Shown: piece by piece, positions 1-6,732 of the stretch | Layout of the letters: every line of letters starts with the position of its first letter | Numbering within the stretch: position 1 is the first letter of the stretch | Assembly (NCBI GenBank): GCA_035776735.1 | Contig: DASSSO010000131.1 | Span: 1-22,688, forward strand | From: JACDAN01 sp035776735 | Lineage (GTDB): Bacteria; Actinomycetota; Thermoleophilia; Gaiellales; Gaiellaceae | Reading direction: 5' to 3' | DNA length: 22,688 nucleotides | Translations under genes and position numbers: made by a program | Notes under the pieces: generated by a model | The model's database searches: none | Told to the model about the DNA's origin: nothing | Seen by the model: the letters and a program-made list of their open reading frames with translations, nothing else

Positions 1-82
1 CCGCCGCCTGCCGCTCGGCCTCGATCAGCGGCGCGTACGTCGGGTCGGCGTTGATCGGCTCGTCGATCGGTTCCTCGATCAC
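1..82 (-). CDS. N-terminus of an unidentified protein, cut by the window edge
   Basis: Reading leftward from a GTG at 82-80 there is an open frame of 27 codons that runs off the window; it begins MIEEPIDEPINADPTYAPL and is rich in acidic residues. The frame is closed just upstream by the TGA of the HMG-CoA reductase gene, so GTG is the only reasonable start. A TAAGCT hexamer ends 7 nt before the GTG, the same leaderless-type spacing seen at other genes here. It lies 21 bp behind the reductase on the same strand, so the two may be co-expressed. A link to isoprenoid metabolism would be a guess from position only. Too little is visible to name a family. Confidence 0.5.
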   Translation of the reverse strand, partial: MIEEPIDEPINADPTYAPLIEAERQAA

Positions 83-89
83 GTCGCCT

Positions 90-95
90 AGCTTA
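90..95 (-). promoter_or_regulatory. Candidate -10 element (TAAGCT), leaderless type
   Basis: On the minus strand TAAGCT is followed by 7 nt (AGGCGAC) and then the GTG at 82. This matches the TAnnnT-N6-9-start pattern found repeatedly in the window. No convincing -35 is seen. Confidence 0.35.
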
Positions 96-103
96 TCTCC
101 GTG

Positions 104-1321
104 TCAGCGGAGCCCGCCGTAGTCGTGGTGTGCCCGGAAGAAGTTCTCCGAGCCGGCCGTCGCCATCGCCGCGGAGGCGGAGATCTCGAGCGCGAGGGCA
201 GCCGCGGCCACGATCTGGGCGAAGCGGTGCACCTTGCCGGAGCCGGCGCAGTCGAGCAGCGCGAGCCAGGAGCGGGCGTAGGGGAGCGTGGTGCCGCCGC
301 CGACCGTGCCGACCTCGAGGCCGGGGAAGCGGATCGCGGCATGCAGCCCGCCGTCCTCGGTCCGGTGCCCGGTCCCGTGTGCCATCGAGCTCGTCCCGAC
401 CATGCCGAGGTCCTGTCCCGTCGCGGCGAAGATCGCGGCGATCACGGTCGCCGGGGTGAAGGCGACCGACTGCATGCCGGAGGCGACGGCGCCGTGCGTC
501 CCCGCCCAGGAGAGCTCGAGGAGGTCGTCGACCGTCGTCCGCAACACCCGGCGGACGGCGTCCTCGGTGAGCGTCGTCTCGGCGATGACCGTCTTACCGT
601 GGCCGCTCTGGAAGTACTCGTACGACGACTTCTTGTCGCCGCCCATGTTGGCCTCGAGCAGCGCGCGTTCCGGCGTCACGGGCGCCCGCTCCATCACGTA
701 GCCCATGTTCAGGAAGTACGAGTTGCGCGTCATCATGTTCGCTCCGACCGCGTCGCCGGTCGTCCAGCGCCAGAGGACGTGGCACATCGGCCCCACGACG
801 TGGGTCTTGACCTCGCGGAGCTTCGCGTTCCGCGAGACGGACGGATCGTCCTGCTCGGCGATCCAGGCGCGCATCCCCTCGACCTCGCCCTCGATCCAGA
901 CGGCGAGCGTGATCGCCTCGCCCGTCGACTTGCAGACGAAGCAGGATGCTCTGGTGATCCTGTCCTGGAGCACATACGTTCGGAACCCGCCGGACTCGGC
1001 CGCCGCCCGCGCGCCGCGGAACATCGAGTCGGACATCGAGCCCTCGGTGTGCGCGAGGGGGACGAAGACCTCCTCCGTGGCGCGCCCGCGGGCGACCACC
1101 GCACCGTCCGGCTCGGTCAGCTCGTAGTCCCCGAGCGAGATCGGCAGCGGGCCGATCACCGCGGTGGGGATCACCGAGACACCGGTCAGGGCCTCCTGGG
1201 CCTTGGCCCACGGAGACAGGTCGCGATCGAACACCTCGGGGTCGACGCGGCCGTCCAGCGCGTCCTGTCGCGCCTTGATCGAGGCCGGGTCGTTCTTGCG
1301 CGGCCACCGGCGAAGCTCCAC
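104..1321 (-). CDS. Hydroxymethylglutaryl-CoA reductase, class I-like
   Basis: This 405-residue protein should reduce HMG-CoA to mevalonate with NAD(P)H, the committed step of the mevalonate route. All four catalytic residues of the class I family can be placed: Glu93 in HTEG, a lysine in GGDKKSS (230/231), Asp304 in TGQD and His398 near the end in FFRAHH. The cofactor-binding motif appears as GDAVGANMM (189-197), and the substrate region as VSVIPTAVIGPLPI (48-61) and GGGTTLP (341-347). There are no membrane segments, so it is soluble and lacks the eukaryotic anchor. The sequence between about 95 and 190 is quite unlike textbook members. The start is GTG, 6 nt after a TAACCT hexamer. It is divergent from folD with only 23 bp between start codons. 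The enzyme assignment is strong; the in vivo pathway is inferred. Confidence 0.88.
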   Translation of the reverse strand: MELRRWPRKNDPASIKARQDALDGRVDPEVFDRDLSPWAKAQEALTGVSVIPTAVIGPLPISLGDYELTEPDGAVVARGRATEEVFVPLAHTEGSMSDSMFRGARAAAESGGFRTYVLQDRITRASCFVCKSTGEAITLAVWIEGEVEGMRAWIAEQDDPSVSRNAKLREVKTHVVGPMCHVLWRWTTGDAVGANMMTRNSYFLNMGYVMERAPVTPERALLEANMGGDKKSSYEYFQSGHGKTVIAETTLTEDAVRRVLRTTVDDLLELSWAGTHGAVASGMQSVAFTPATVIAAIFAATGQDLGMVGTSSMAHGTGHRTEDGGLHAAIRFPGLEVGTVGGGTTLPYARSWLALLDCAGSGKVHRFAQIVAAAALALEISASAAMATAGSENFFRAHHDYGGLR

Positions 1322-1327
1322 GGCCGC

Positions 1328-1337
1328 AGGTTAACCT
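1328..1337. promoter_or_regulatory. Palindromic shared -10 element, divergent HMG-CoA reductase / folD promoter
   Basis: AGGTTAACCT is a perfect 10-bp palindrome midway between two divergent start codons. On the plus strand TAACCT (1332-1337) ends 7 nt before the folD ATG. On the minus strand the same hexamer (1333 to 1328) ends 6 nt before the reductase GTG. Both match leaderless promoter geometry, so one core would serve both directions. Neither gene has room for a Shine-Dalgarno sequence inside such a transcript. Confidence 0.5.
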
Positions 1338-1344
1338 CGCCGAC

Positions 1345-2178
1345 ATGGCGGCACGCCTGATGGACGGGAAGGGGCTCGCGGAGCGGCTTCGTGCCGAGAT
1401 CGCCGAGGAAGTGGGCCGATTCGGCGACGTCGGCCTCGCGACGATCCTCGTCGGCGACGACCCCGCCTCCGACATCTACATCCGCCGCAAGCACGAGGCC
1501 GCGAAGGAGGTCGGCATCCGGTCGGTGGACAGCCGGCTCCCGGCGGACACGACCCAGGAGGAGCTCGAGCGGCTCGTCGGTGAGCTGAACGCCGACGAGG
1601 AGATCGACGGGATCCTGATCCAGTCGCCGCTGCCGGAGCACCTCGACGAGGAGGCGGCAGTCCGGCATCTCGATCCCGCCAAGGACGTCGACAGCTTCCA
1701 TCCGGAGAACACCGCGCGCCTGTACATGGGCGAGCCGCGGTTCGTGCCCGCGACGCCGCTCGGGATCATGCGCCTGCTCGAGGAGTACGAGGTCCCGCTC
1801 GAGGGCGCGCGCGCGGTCGTCGTGGGCCGCAGCATGATCGTCGGCAAGCCCGTTTCCCTGCTGCTCCTCGGGGCGAACGCGACGGTCACGATCTGCCATT
1901 CGCGGACGCGCGACCTCGCCGCGCACACGCGCGAGGCCGACGTCCTCGTCGTCGCCGTCGGCCGGCTCGACGTAGTCACGGCCGACATGGTCAAGCTGGG
2001 CGCGGCCGTCGTGGACGTCGGGATGAACCGCACCGACGAGGGGCTCCGCGGCGACGTCGATCCCGCAGCCGCAGAGGTGGCCGGGCTGATCACGCCCGTA
2101 CCCGGCGGCGTCGGGCCGATGACGATCGCGTCGCTGCTTCGAAACACGCTTCAAGCCGCCCGCCTCCGGCGCTGCTAA
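1345..2178 (+). CDS. folD: Bifunctional methylenetetrahydrofolate dehydrogenase / methenyltetrahydrofolate cyclohydrolase
   Basis: FolD interconverts 5,10-methylene-THF, 5,10-methenyl-THF and 10-formyl-THF in the cytosol, feeding one-carbon units to purine and formyl-Met-tRNA synthesis. The 277-residue length is typical. The catalytic Tyr/Lys pair is in SDIYIRRKHEAA (Tyr45, Lys49). The substrate-binding stretch GILIQSPLPEHL follows near residue 90, and the dinucleotide-binding segment VVVGRSMIVGKP is near 155-168. The family C-terminal signature PVPGGVGPMTIASLLRNT is intact. The ATG lies 7 nt after a TAACCT hexamer, so the transcript may be leaderless. The stop codon TAA overlaps a candidate -10 for the next gene. 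Confidence 0.96.
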   Translation: MAARLMDGKGLAERLRAEIAEEVGRFGDVGLATILVGDDPASDIYIRRKHEAAKEVGIRSVDSRLPADTTQEELERLVGELNADEEIDGILIQSPLPEHLDEEAAVRHLDPAKDVDSFHPENTARLYMGEPRFVPATPLGIMRLLEEYEVPLEGARAVVVGRSMIVGKPVSLLLLGANATVTICHSRTRDLAAHTREADVLVVAVGRLDVVTADMVKLGAAVVDVGMNRTDEGLRGDVDPAAAEVAGLITPVPGGVGPMTIASLLRNTLQAARLRRC

Positions 2179-2253
2179 GGTTCCGCCCGTTGTTGCAGTT
2201 GTTCGGCGGCGCGGGGTGCCCGGGCCGTCGTTCGGTTTTTGAAGGAGGAACGA
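2176..2253 (+). promoter_or_regulatory. Candidate promoter and 5' leader of the cold-shock gene
   Basis: TAAGGT at 2176-2181 overlaps the folD stop codon and fits TAnnnT. A start near 2188 would give a leader of about 65 nt. The leader is GC-rich in its middle (GGCGGCGCGGGGTGCCCGGG) and ends in a strong Shine-Dalgarno, GAAGGAGG at 2241-2248. Long structured leaders are common on cold-shock mRNAs, but no specific thermosensor fold can be shown here. Confidence 0.3.
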
Positions 2254-2454
2254 TTGCCTGAGGGCACCGTCAAGTGGTTTTCGAACGAGAAGGGCTACGG
2301 ATTCATCGAGCGTGAGGACGGCGACGACGTCTTCGTCCATCACTCGGCGATCCAGTCGGAGGGCTACCGCTCGCTGACCGAGGGTCAGCGCGTGCAGTTC
2401 GAGGTCGTGCAGGGCGACAAGGGGCTCCAGGCCTCCAACGTCCAGCCGGTCTAG
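2254..2454 (+). CDS. cspA: Cold-shock domain protein (CspA family)
   Basis: A 66-residue single-domain OB-fold protein that binds single-stranded RNA/DNA and acts as an RNA chaperone. The RNP1 motif KGYGFIE and RNP2 motif VFVHH are both present, after the usual GTVKWF opening. An in-frame TTG at 2239 would give five extra residues, but GAAGGAGG at 2241-2248 is clearly a Shine-Dalgarno, so the TTG at 2254 (spacing 5) is the better start and gives the normal Csp length. It is one of the few genes here with a strong Shine-Dalgarno, fitting very high expression. A strong terminator follows, 21 bp after the stop. Confidence 0.95.
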   Translation: MPEGTVKWFSNEKGYGFIEREDGDDVFVHHSAIQSEGYRSLTEGQRVQFEVVQGDKGLQASNVQPV

Positions 2455-2475
2455 GCACCCTCTCGTTTCGTACTC

Positions 2476-2507
2476 AAACGCGGGCCGAGAGGCCCGCGTT
2501 TCTTTTT
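2476..2507 (+). terminator. Strong intrinsic terminator after the cold-shock gene
   Basis: An 11-bp perfect stem, AAACGCGGGCC (2476-2486) with GGCCCGCGTTT (2491-2501), closes a GAGA tetraloop and is followed by CTTTTT. It is the clearest classical terminator in the window. gatC starts only 16 bp beyond the T-run. Confidence 0.92.
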
Positions 2508-2523
2508 GGGAGACTGCTTCTCG

Positions 2524-2805
2524 ATGGCGATCACCAGGGATGAGGTCCTGCACGTGGCGCGGCTGGCGCGCCTCGAGCTCACCGACGACGAGGTCGAGCG
2601 CTTCACCGAGCAGCTGAGCGCGATCCTCGAGGCGGTCGCGAAGGTGTCCGAGCTCGACCTCTCCGACGTCGAGCCGACCGCCCATCCGCTGGACGTCGTC
2701 AACGTCTGGGCCGACGACGAGCCTCGTCCGTCGCTGCCGGTCGAGAAGGCGCTCGCCAACGCCCCCGACCGCGAGGACGGCTTCTTCAAGGTGCCGCCGG
2801 CGTGA
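2524..2805 (+). CDS. gatC: Aspartyl/glutamyl-tRNA amidotransferase subunit C
   Basis: The small subunit (93 residues) of GatCAB, which converts misacylated Glu-tRNA(Gln) and/or Asp-tRNA(Asn) to the correct amide forms. GatC wraps around GatA and stabilises the complex. The family opening is visible: ITRDEVLHVARLARLELTDDE, then the aspartate-rich DLSDVEPTAHP near 50-60. The C-terminus DGFFKVPPA is typical. A TTG six codons upstream is possible, but the ATG fits the family start and has GGGAG 11 nt upstream. The stop overlaps the gatA start (GTGA), indicating translational coupling. Its promoter is not evident, because a strong terminator ends 16 bp upstream. Confidence 0.95.
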   Translation: MAITRDEVLHVARLARLELTDDEVERFTEQLSAILEAVAKVSELDLSDVEPTAHPLDVVNVWADDEPRPSLPVEKALANAPDREDGFFKVPPA

Positions 2806-4211
2806 CGATCGACACGCTCAGGCTCACCGCCGAGGAGGCGAGGGGGCTCGTCGAGCGCGGCGAGGTCTCGAGTGCCGAGCTCCACGCGGCCTATCTCGGG
2901 GCGATCGCCGAACGCGACGGCGAGCTGAACGCGTACCTGCGGACGGTCGACGAAGCCGACGGGACCAGCGTTCCGATCGCCCTCAAGGACCTGATCTCGA
3001 CCAGGGGCGTCGAGACCACGGCCGCATCGAAGATCCTTGCCGGGTACGTCCCGGTGTACGACTCGACGGTCGCGGCCCGCTGCCGCGAGGCCGGGCTTCC
3101 GGTCCTCGGCAAGACGAACATGGACGAGTTCGCGATGGGCTCGTCGACCGAGAACTCGGCCTTCGGGCCGACGCTGAACCCCTGGGACCCGGAGCGGGTG
3201 CCGGGCGGCTCGTCGGGCGGCTCCGCGGCTGCGGTCGCAGCGGGCCTCGCGCCCTGGGCGCTCGGCTCCGACACGGGCGGCTCGGTCAAGCAGCCGGCGT
3301 CGCTTTGCGGGATCGTCGGTCTGCGGCCCACCTACGGAACGGTCTCCCGCTACGGGATCGTCGCCTTCGCGTCGAGCCTCGACCAGATCGGCCCGATGAC
3401 GAAGACGGTCCGCGACAACGCGCTGCTCTACCGGATCATCGCCGGACGCGATCCGAGCGACACGACCACCGTCGAGCTGCCGGAGCCGGTGCAGATCCCC
3501 GAGGCCGAGGACCTGAAGGACGTCCGGGTCGGCGTCCCGCACGAGCTGAACGAGGCCCACGGCATCGAGCCCGGCGTGAAGGAGGCCGTCGACCGGACGA
3601 TCGAGCTCTGCCGCGAGCTCGGCGCCGAGGTGGGGGAGACGAGCCTCCCGCGCTCGGTGGACTACGGCCTCGCCTGCTACTACCTCGTCGCCCCGGCCGA
3701 GGCCTCCTCGAACCTGGCCCGGTACGACGGCGTCCGCTACGGGCTGCGGGTGAACGGCGCCGACGTCCGCGAGATGTACGAGAAGACGCGCGACGCCGGG
3801 TTCGGCGACGAGCCGAAGCGCCGGATCATGCTCGGCGCCTACGCGCTCTCCGCCGGCTACTACGAGGCCTACTACGGACAGGCGCAAAAGGTGCGGACGG
3901 TGATCGCACAGGAGCACGCGGCCGCCTTCGAGCGCTTCGACGTGCTCGTCAGTCCGACCTCGCCGACGGTCGCCTTCAAGCTGGGCGAGAAGGCCGAGAA
4001 CCCGCTCGCGATGTACCTCTCGGACGTCCTGACGATCCCGTCGAACATGGCCGGCCTCCCCGGGCTCTCGATCCCGTGCGGCCTGTCCGACGGCCTGCCC
4101 GTCGGCTTCCAGCTGATCGGCCCGCAGTTCTCCGAGAACCTGCTCTTCCGCGCCGGCCACGCCCTCGAGCGGGCGATCGGCTTCGACCACGTCCCGGAGC
4201 GGCTCAGGTGA
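2802..4211 (+). CDS. gatA: Aspartyl/glutamyl-tRNA amidotransferase subunit A (glutamine amidase)
   Basis: GatA releases ammonia from glutamine for transamidation in the GatB active site. It is an amidase-signature enzyme of 469 residues, a normal length. The Ser-cisSer-Lys triad can be placed: Lys62 in PIALKDL, the cis-serine in GGSSGGS (135-141) and the nucleophile Ser161 in GSDTGGSVKQP. The region LRPTYGTVSRYGIVAFASS follows as in true GatA rather than generic amidases. The GTG start overlaps the gatC stop (2802-2805), and its own stop overlaps the gatB GTG (4208-4211). The chain of 4-bp overlaps indicates one coupled operon. Confidence 0.97.
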   Translation: MTIDTLRLTAEEARGLVERGEVSSAELHAAYLGAIAERDGELNAYLRTVDEADGTSVPIALKDLISTRGVETTAASKILAGYVPVYDSTVAARCREAGLPVLGKTNMDEFAMGSSTENSAFGPTLNPWDPERVPGGSSGGSAAAVAAGLAPWALGSDTGGSVKQPASLCGIVGLRPTYGTVSRYGIVAFASSLDQIGPMTKTVRDNALLYRIIAGRDPSDTTTVELPEPVQIPEAEDLKDVRVGVPHELNEAHGIEPGVKEAVDRTIELCRELGAEVGETSLPRSVDYGLACYYLVAPAEASSNLARYDGVRYGLRVNGADVREMYEKTRDAGFGDEPKRRIMLGAYALSAGYYEAYYGQAQKVRTVIAQEHAAAFERFDVLVSPTSPTVAFKLGEKAENPLAMYLSDVLTIPSNMAGLPGLSIPCGLSDGLPVGFQLIGPQFSENLLFRAGHALERAIGFDHVPERLR

Positions 4212-5608
4212 ACTGGCAGCCGGTCATCGGCCTGGAGATCCACATCCACCTGAAGACGCGGACGAAGATGTTCTGCCGCTGCGAGGTGGCGTACTCGGAG
4301 CCGGAGAACACACGCACATGCCCGGTCTGTCTCGCGCAGCCCGGCTCGCTGCCGGTGCCGAACGAGAAGGCGATCGAGTGGACGATCAAGCTCGGCCTCG
4401 CCCTCGACTGCCGGATCGCGGAGCACGCCGTCTTCCACCGCAAGAACTACTTCTATCCGGACAATCCGAAGGGCTACCAGATCTCCCAGTACGACGAGCC
4501 GCTCTGCGTGGACGGCCGCATCGTCGTCCCCGGCGAGGGCGGCGACGCCGAGGTCGGCATCGTCCGTGCCCACCTCGAGGAGGACGCGGCCAAGAACGTC
4601 CACCTCGGCACGGCCGAGGGGCGCATCGCCGGAGCGAGCGCCACGCTCGTCGACTTCAACCGGGCGGGGACCCCGCTGGTCGAGATCGTCACACGGCCGG
4701 ATCTCTGCTCGGCCGAGGAGGCGCGCCGCTTCCTCCAGCTGCTCCGCCAGACGGTCGTCGAGCTCGGGATCTCCGACGCGGAGATGGAGAAGGGCTCGCT
4801 CCGGTTCGACGTCAACGTCTCCGTTCGGCCCGAGGGCACGGACGAGCTCCGCACGCGCACCGAGCTGAAGAACCTGAACTCGTTCGCCTTCGCAGCCCGC
4901 GCGATCGAGCGCGAGGTCGAGCGCCAGATCGCCATCTACGAGGCCGGCGGCGACGTCGAGCAGGAGACGCTCCACTTCGATCCGGGAAAGGAGTCGGCGC
5001 CGCCACTGCGGTCGAAGGAGGAGGCGCAGGACTACCGCTACTTCCCGGAGCCCGACCTCGTGCCGATCGAGCCGCCCGCCGAGCTGGTGGAGCGCGTTCG
5101 GGCCGAGCTTCCGGAGCTTCCCGGCGCCAGGATCCGCCGCCTCGCCGCCGAGCTCGACCACGCGACCGCGCTCGACCTGGTCACGAGCGGGCGGGACGGG
5201 CTCTACGAGCGCGTCCCCGGCGACCGGCGCGCCGTCGCCAACGTCCTGATGAACCAGTTCGCGGCCTCGGGGGTCGATCCGGCGGCGGCGAACGCGGAGG
5301 AGCTCGGCAAGCTGATCGAGGCGCGCTCACGGATCCCGCGCGACCGGTTCACCGAGGCCCTCGCGAAGAGCGGCGACGCGGGGTTCTCGGCGCAGACGTA
5401 CCTCGGCGACGGCCTCGTGGCGGACACGGCGGAGCTCGGGCCGATCGTCGACCGGATCCTCGAGGCGAACCCCGGCCAGGTCGAGTCCTACCGCGGCGGC
5501 AAGCAGGGCCTGCTCGGGTTCTTCGTCGGCCAGGTCATGCGCGAGACGCAGGGAAAGGCCGACCCCAAGGTCGTTAACGAGCTGCTGCGCGAGAAGCTTC
5601 GGGCCTAG
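4208..5608 (+). CDS. gatB: Aspartyl/glutamyl-tRNA amidotransferase subunit B
   Basis: GatB binds the misacylated tRNA, activates its side-chain carboxylate with ATP and performs the transamidation. The 466-residue protein opens with WQPVIGLEIHIHLKT. The zinc-binding cysteines appear as CRCEVAY and CPVCLAQPGSLPVPN. The conserved VDFNRAGTPLVEIVT lies near 150-165 and ELKNLNSF further on. The C-terminal half carries the GatB/YqeY helical tRNA-binding domain, ending in PKVVNELLREKL. The frame is open far upstream of 4208, but that part is a shadow of gatA; the GTG at the gatA stop gives the family N-terminus. Its TAG shares a CTAG with the stop of the convergent small gene. Confidence 0.97.
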   Translation: MNWQPVIGLEIHIHLKTRTKMFCRCEVAYSEPENTRTCPVCLAQPGSLPVPNEKAIEWTIKLGLALDCRIAEHAVFHRKNYFYPDNPKGYQISQYDEPLCVDGRIVVPGEGGDAEVGIVRAHLEEDAAKNVHLGTAEGRIAGASATLVDFNRAGTPLVEIVTRPDLCSAEEARRFLQLLRQTVVELGISDAEMEKGSLRFDVNVSVRPEGTDELRTRTELKNLNSFAFAARAIEREVERQIAIYEAGGDVEQETLHFDPGKESAPPLRSKEEAQDYRYFPEPDLVPIEPPAELVERVRAELPELPGARIRRLAAELDHATALDLVTSGRDGLYERVPGDRRAVANVLMNQFAASGVDPAAANAEELGKLIEARSRIPRDRFTEALAKSGDAGFSAQTYLGDGLVADTAELGPIVDRILEANPGQVESYRGGKQGLLGFFVGQVMRETQGKADPKVVNELLREKLRA

Positions 5609-5739
5609 CTCGACGTCGAGCGGCGCCGGCGCGGCGTAGCGGCTGCGGCCGGTGGCGCGGTCTTCGCCTTCTCCCGCGCCTTCTTCTTCCGCTGACGGTC
5701 GTGCGCCCAGCGCACCCTCGGCCTGCTTCCGCGTCCCAT
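5605..5739 (-). CDS. Small, strongly basic protein of unknown function (44 aa)
   Basis: The 44 residues begin MGRGSRPRVRWAHDRQRKKK, continue with a Lys/Ala helix-like stretch and end in an Arg-Ser tail. This looks like a nucleic-acid or ribosome-binding micro-protein, but no function is assigned. Support for a real gene: a TATGCT hexamer ends exactly 7 nt before the ATG, the same leaderless pattern as its neighbours; the frame stops exactly at the end of gatB, with both stop codons inside one CTAG; and its composition differs from the low-complexity shadow translation further upstream. An ATG at 5751 would add four residues, but it would overlap the candidate -10. Confidence 0.5.
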   Translation of the reverse strand: MGRGSRPRVRWAHDRQRKKKAREKAKTAPPAAAATPRRRRSTSS

Positions 5740-6101
5740 CGGTGGGAGCATAGGCGGCCAGACGCTCAGGCGGTTCGGGCACCCGGGGCGCGATGCCGAT
5801 GGGCGCTTCGATGGCGGGCTGTCGATACTGCGGCGTTCGGAGATCCGCCCCGCGGCCGTTCGCCGTCTGTTAGGCGTGCGCCAACTCGCCGCTCTGTGAC
5901 GCATGCGGACATCCGAGACAACGTCGCCGAGGCGTCTACGTCCCGTGGTGTTGCGGCCGGCTGCGATCGGATCGTCCGAGACTTCCAGGCCCTGACCGCC
6001 GCGCGCTGCCCCTGCGATGGTTTTCGTCCAGTGACGGGCCGCCTCCGCGACGCGGCGTTCGCCGAGCCCGGCCCGCTGCCGTCGCTGCGCCGCGCCGAGC
6101 T
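5740..6101. other. About 360 bp with no convincing gene
   Basis: Frames here are open on both strands, but their translations are rich in Arg, Pro and Ser and match no family I recognise. The third-position GC bias typical of the neighbours is weak over most of the stretch. Local composition is slightly less GC-rich, for example around 5860-5960. The last 75 bp (GTG near 6031 to TAG 6103-6105, plus strand) have coding-like GC at third positions and end on a CTAG shared with the stop of the Rpf-like gene, so a decayed gene end is possible. No tRNA, repeat or terminator with a T-run was seen. Confidence 0.5.
5747..5752 (-). promoter_or_regulatory. Candidate -10 element (TATGCT) for the small basic gene
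   Basis: TATGCT on the minus strand is followed by CCCACCG (7 nt) and then the ATG at 5739. This agrees with the TAnnnT-N6-9-start arrangement elsewhere in the window. Confidence 0.35.
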
Positions 6102-6653
6102 CTAGATGAGGCCGCAGATCCGGGCCGCGTTCGGCCACGGGTAGAAGCCCCGGCCGGCGCGGAGCGCCCGCTCGGCGACCCACATCTGCTCGACAGGGCT
6201 CCACGTATTCGCCCACCCGCGGCGGAGGAGGTGCCGCGGCGCGTATTGCCGCATGAAGGTCCGATCCATCTGGAGACCGCCCCAGTACGGGTCCACGCTG
6301 TCGTTCCACGGCCCCTCGTGACGCTGGAGGCAGCGCCACTGCCGTTCGTGGGGCGGGTTGTGGGCCCTGACCCTGGCCCGGATCGCCCGGCGGCGCCACT
6401 GCTGCATCACGTGCACCCGGTAGACGACGTCGCGCGTCCGGAGGTAGCGGCGGCGATTCGGCGTCCGGGCGACGCCCATCAGGCGCTGCCAGCGCCACGT
6501 CGCCCGCTGGTAGCGGGTGATCTTGCGGACGACCACGCGGCCGTCCGGCATCGCACGCGCCTGCTCGGACGCTCGGCCCGCCGGGACCTCGGCGGCGCTC
6601 AGGCCGGAGAGGGCCGCAAGAAGCACAGGCAGGCCGACGAGTTGTCTCCGCAC
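6102..6653 (-). CDS. Secreted Rpf/transglycosylase-like protein
   Basis: A 183-residue exported protein. Residues 1 to about 21 form a signal peptide (MRRQ, then a Leu/Ala core, then SAA). The middle (40-105) is very rich in Arg, Trp and Tyr. The C-terminal 75 residues resemble the resuscitation-promoting-factor/lysozyme fold: CLQRHEGPWND with the expected catalytic Glu113, then YWGGLQM, then WSPVEQMWVAERAL and WPNAARICG. Cys108 and Cys180 could form the usual disulfide. Proteins of this type cleave peptidoglycan glycan strands and help dormant actinobacteria regrow. The start is GTG with only a G-run (GGGGG) upstream. The domain call is fairly secure; a role in resuscitation is inferred. Confidence 0.75.
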   Translation of the reverse strand: MRRQLVGLPVLLAALSGLSAAEVPAGRASEQARAMPDGRVVVRKITRYQRATWRWQRLMGVARTPNRRRYLRTRDVVYRVHVMQQWRRRAIRARVRAHNPPHERQWRCLQRHEGPWNDSVDPYWGGLQMDRTFMRQYAPRHLLRRGWANTWSPVEQMWVAERALRAGRGFYPWPNAARICGLI

Positions 6654-6732
6654 GCGTTAACCCCCGTTTCGTGGCGGAACGCCGGCCCCGCGCGCGACTG
6701 GGCCGCAGTGCGCGTCCAGAGCTAGGTCTGCT

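Noticed and set aside
1186..2685. Long open frame on the minus strand across folD and the cold-shock gene
   Set aside because: Its translation is Arg/Asp/Leu-rich without family motifs and lies antisense to well-recognised genes; this is usual in high-GC DNA. The same applies to minus frames 2451-4190, 3872-5161, 10958-12148, 12994-15192 and 15845-17197, and plus frame 18248-20467.
3305..4207. Upstream extension of the gatB frame
   Set aside because: It is gatA read in another frame; family similarity begins at GTG 4208.
5701..6105. Plus-strand 134-codon frame
   Set aside because: Low-complexity Arg/Ala/Pro translation, overlaps the small basic gene antisense, no recognised domain; kept only as an unexplained region.
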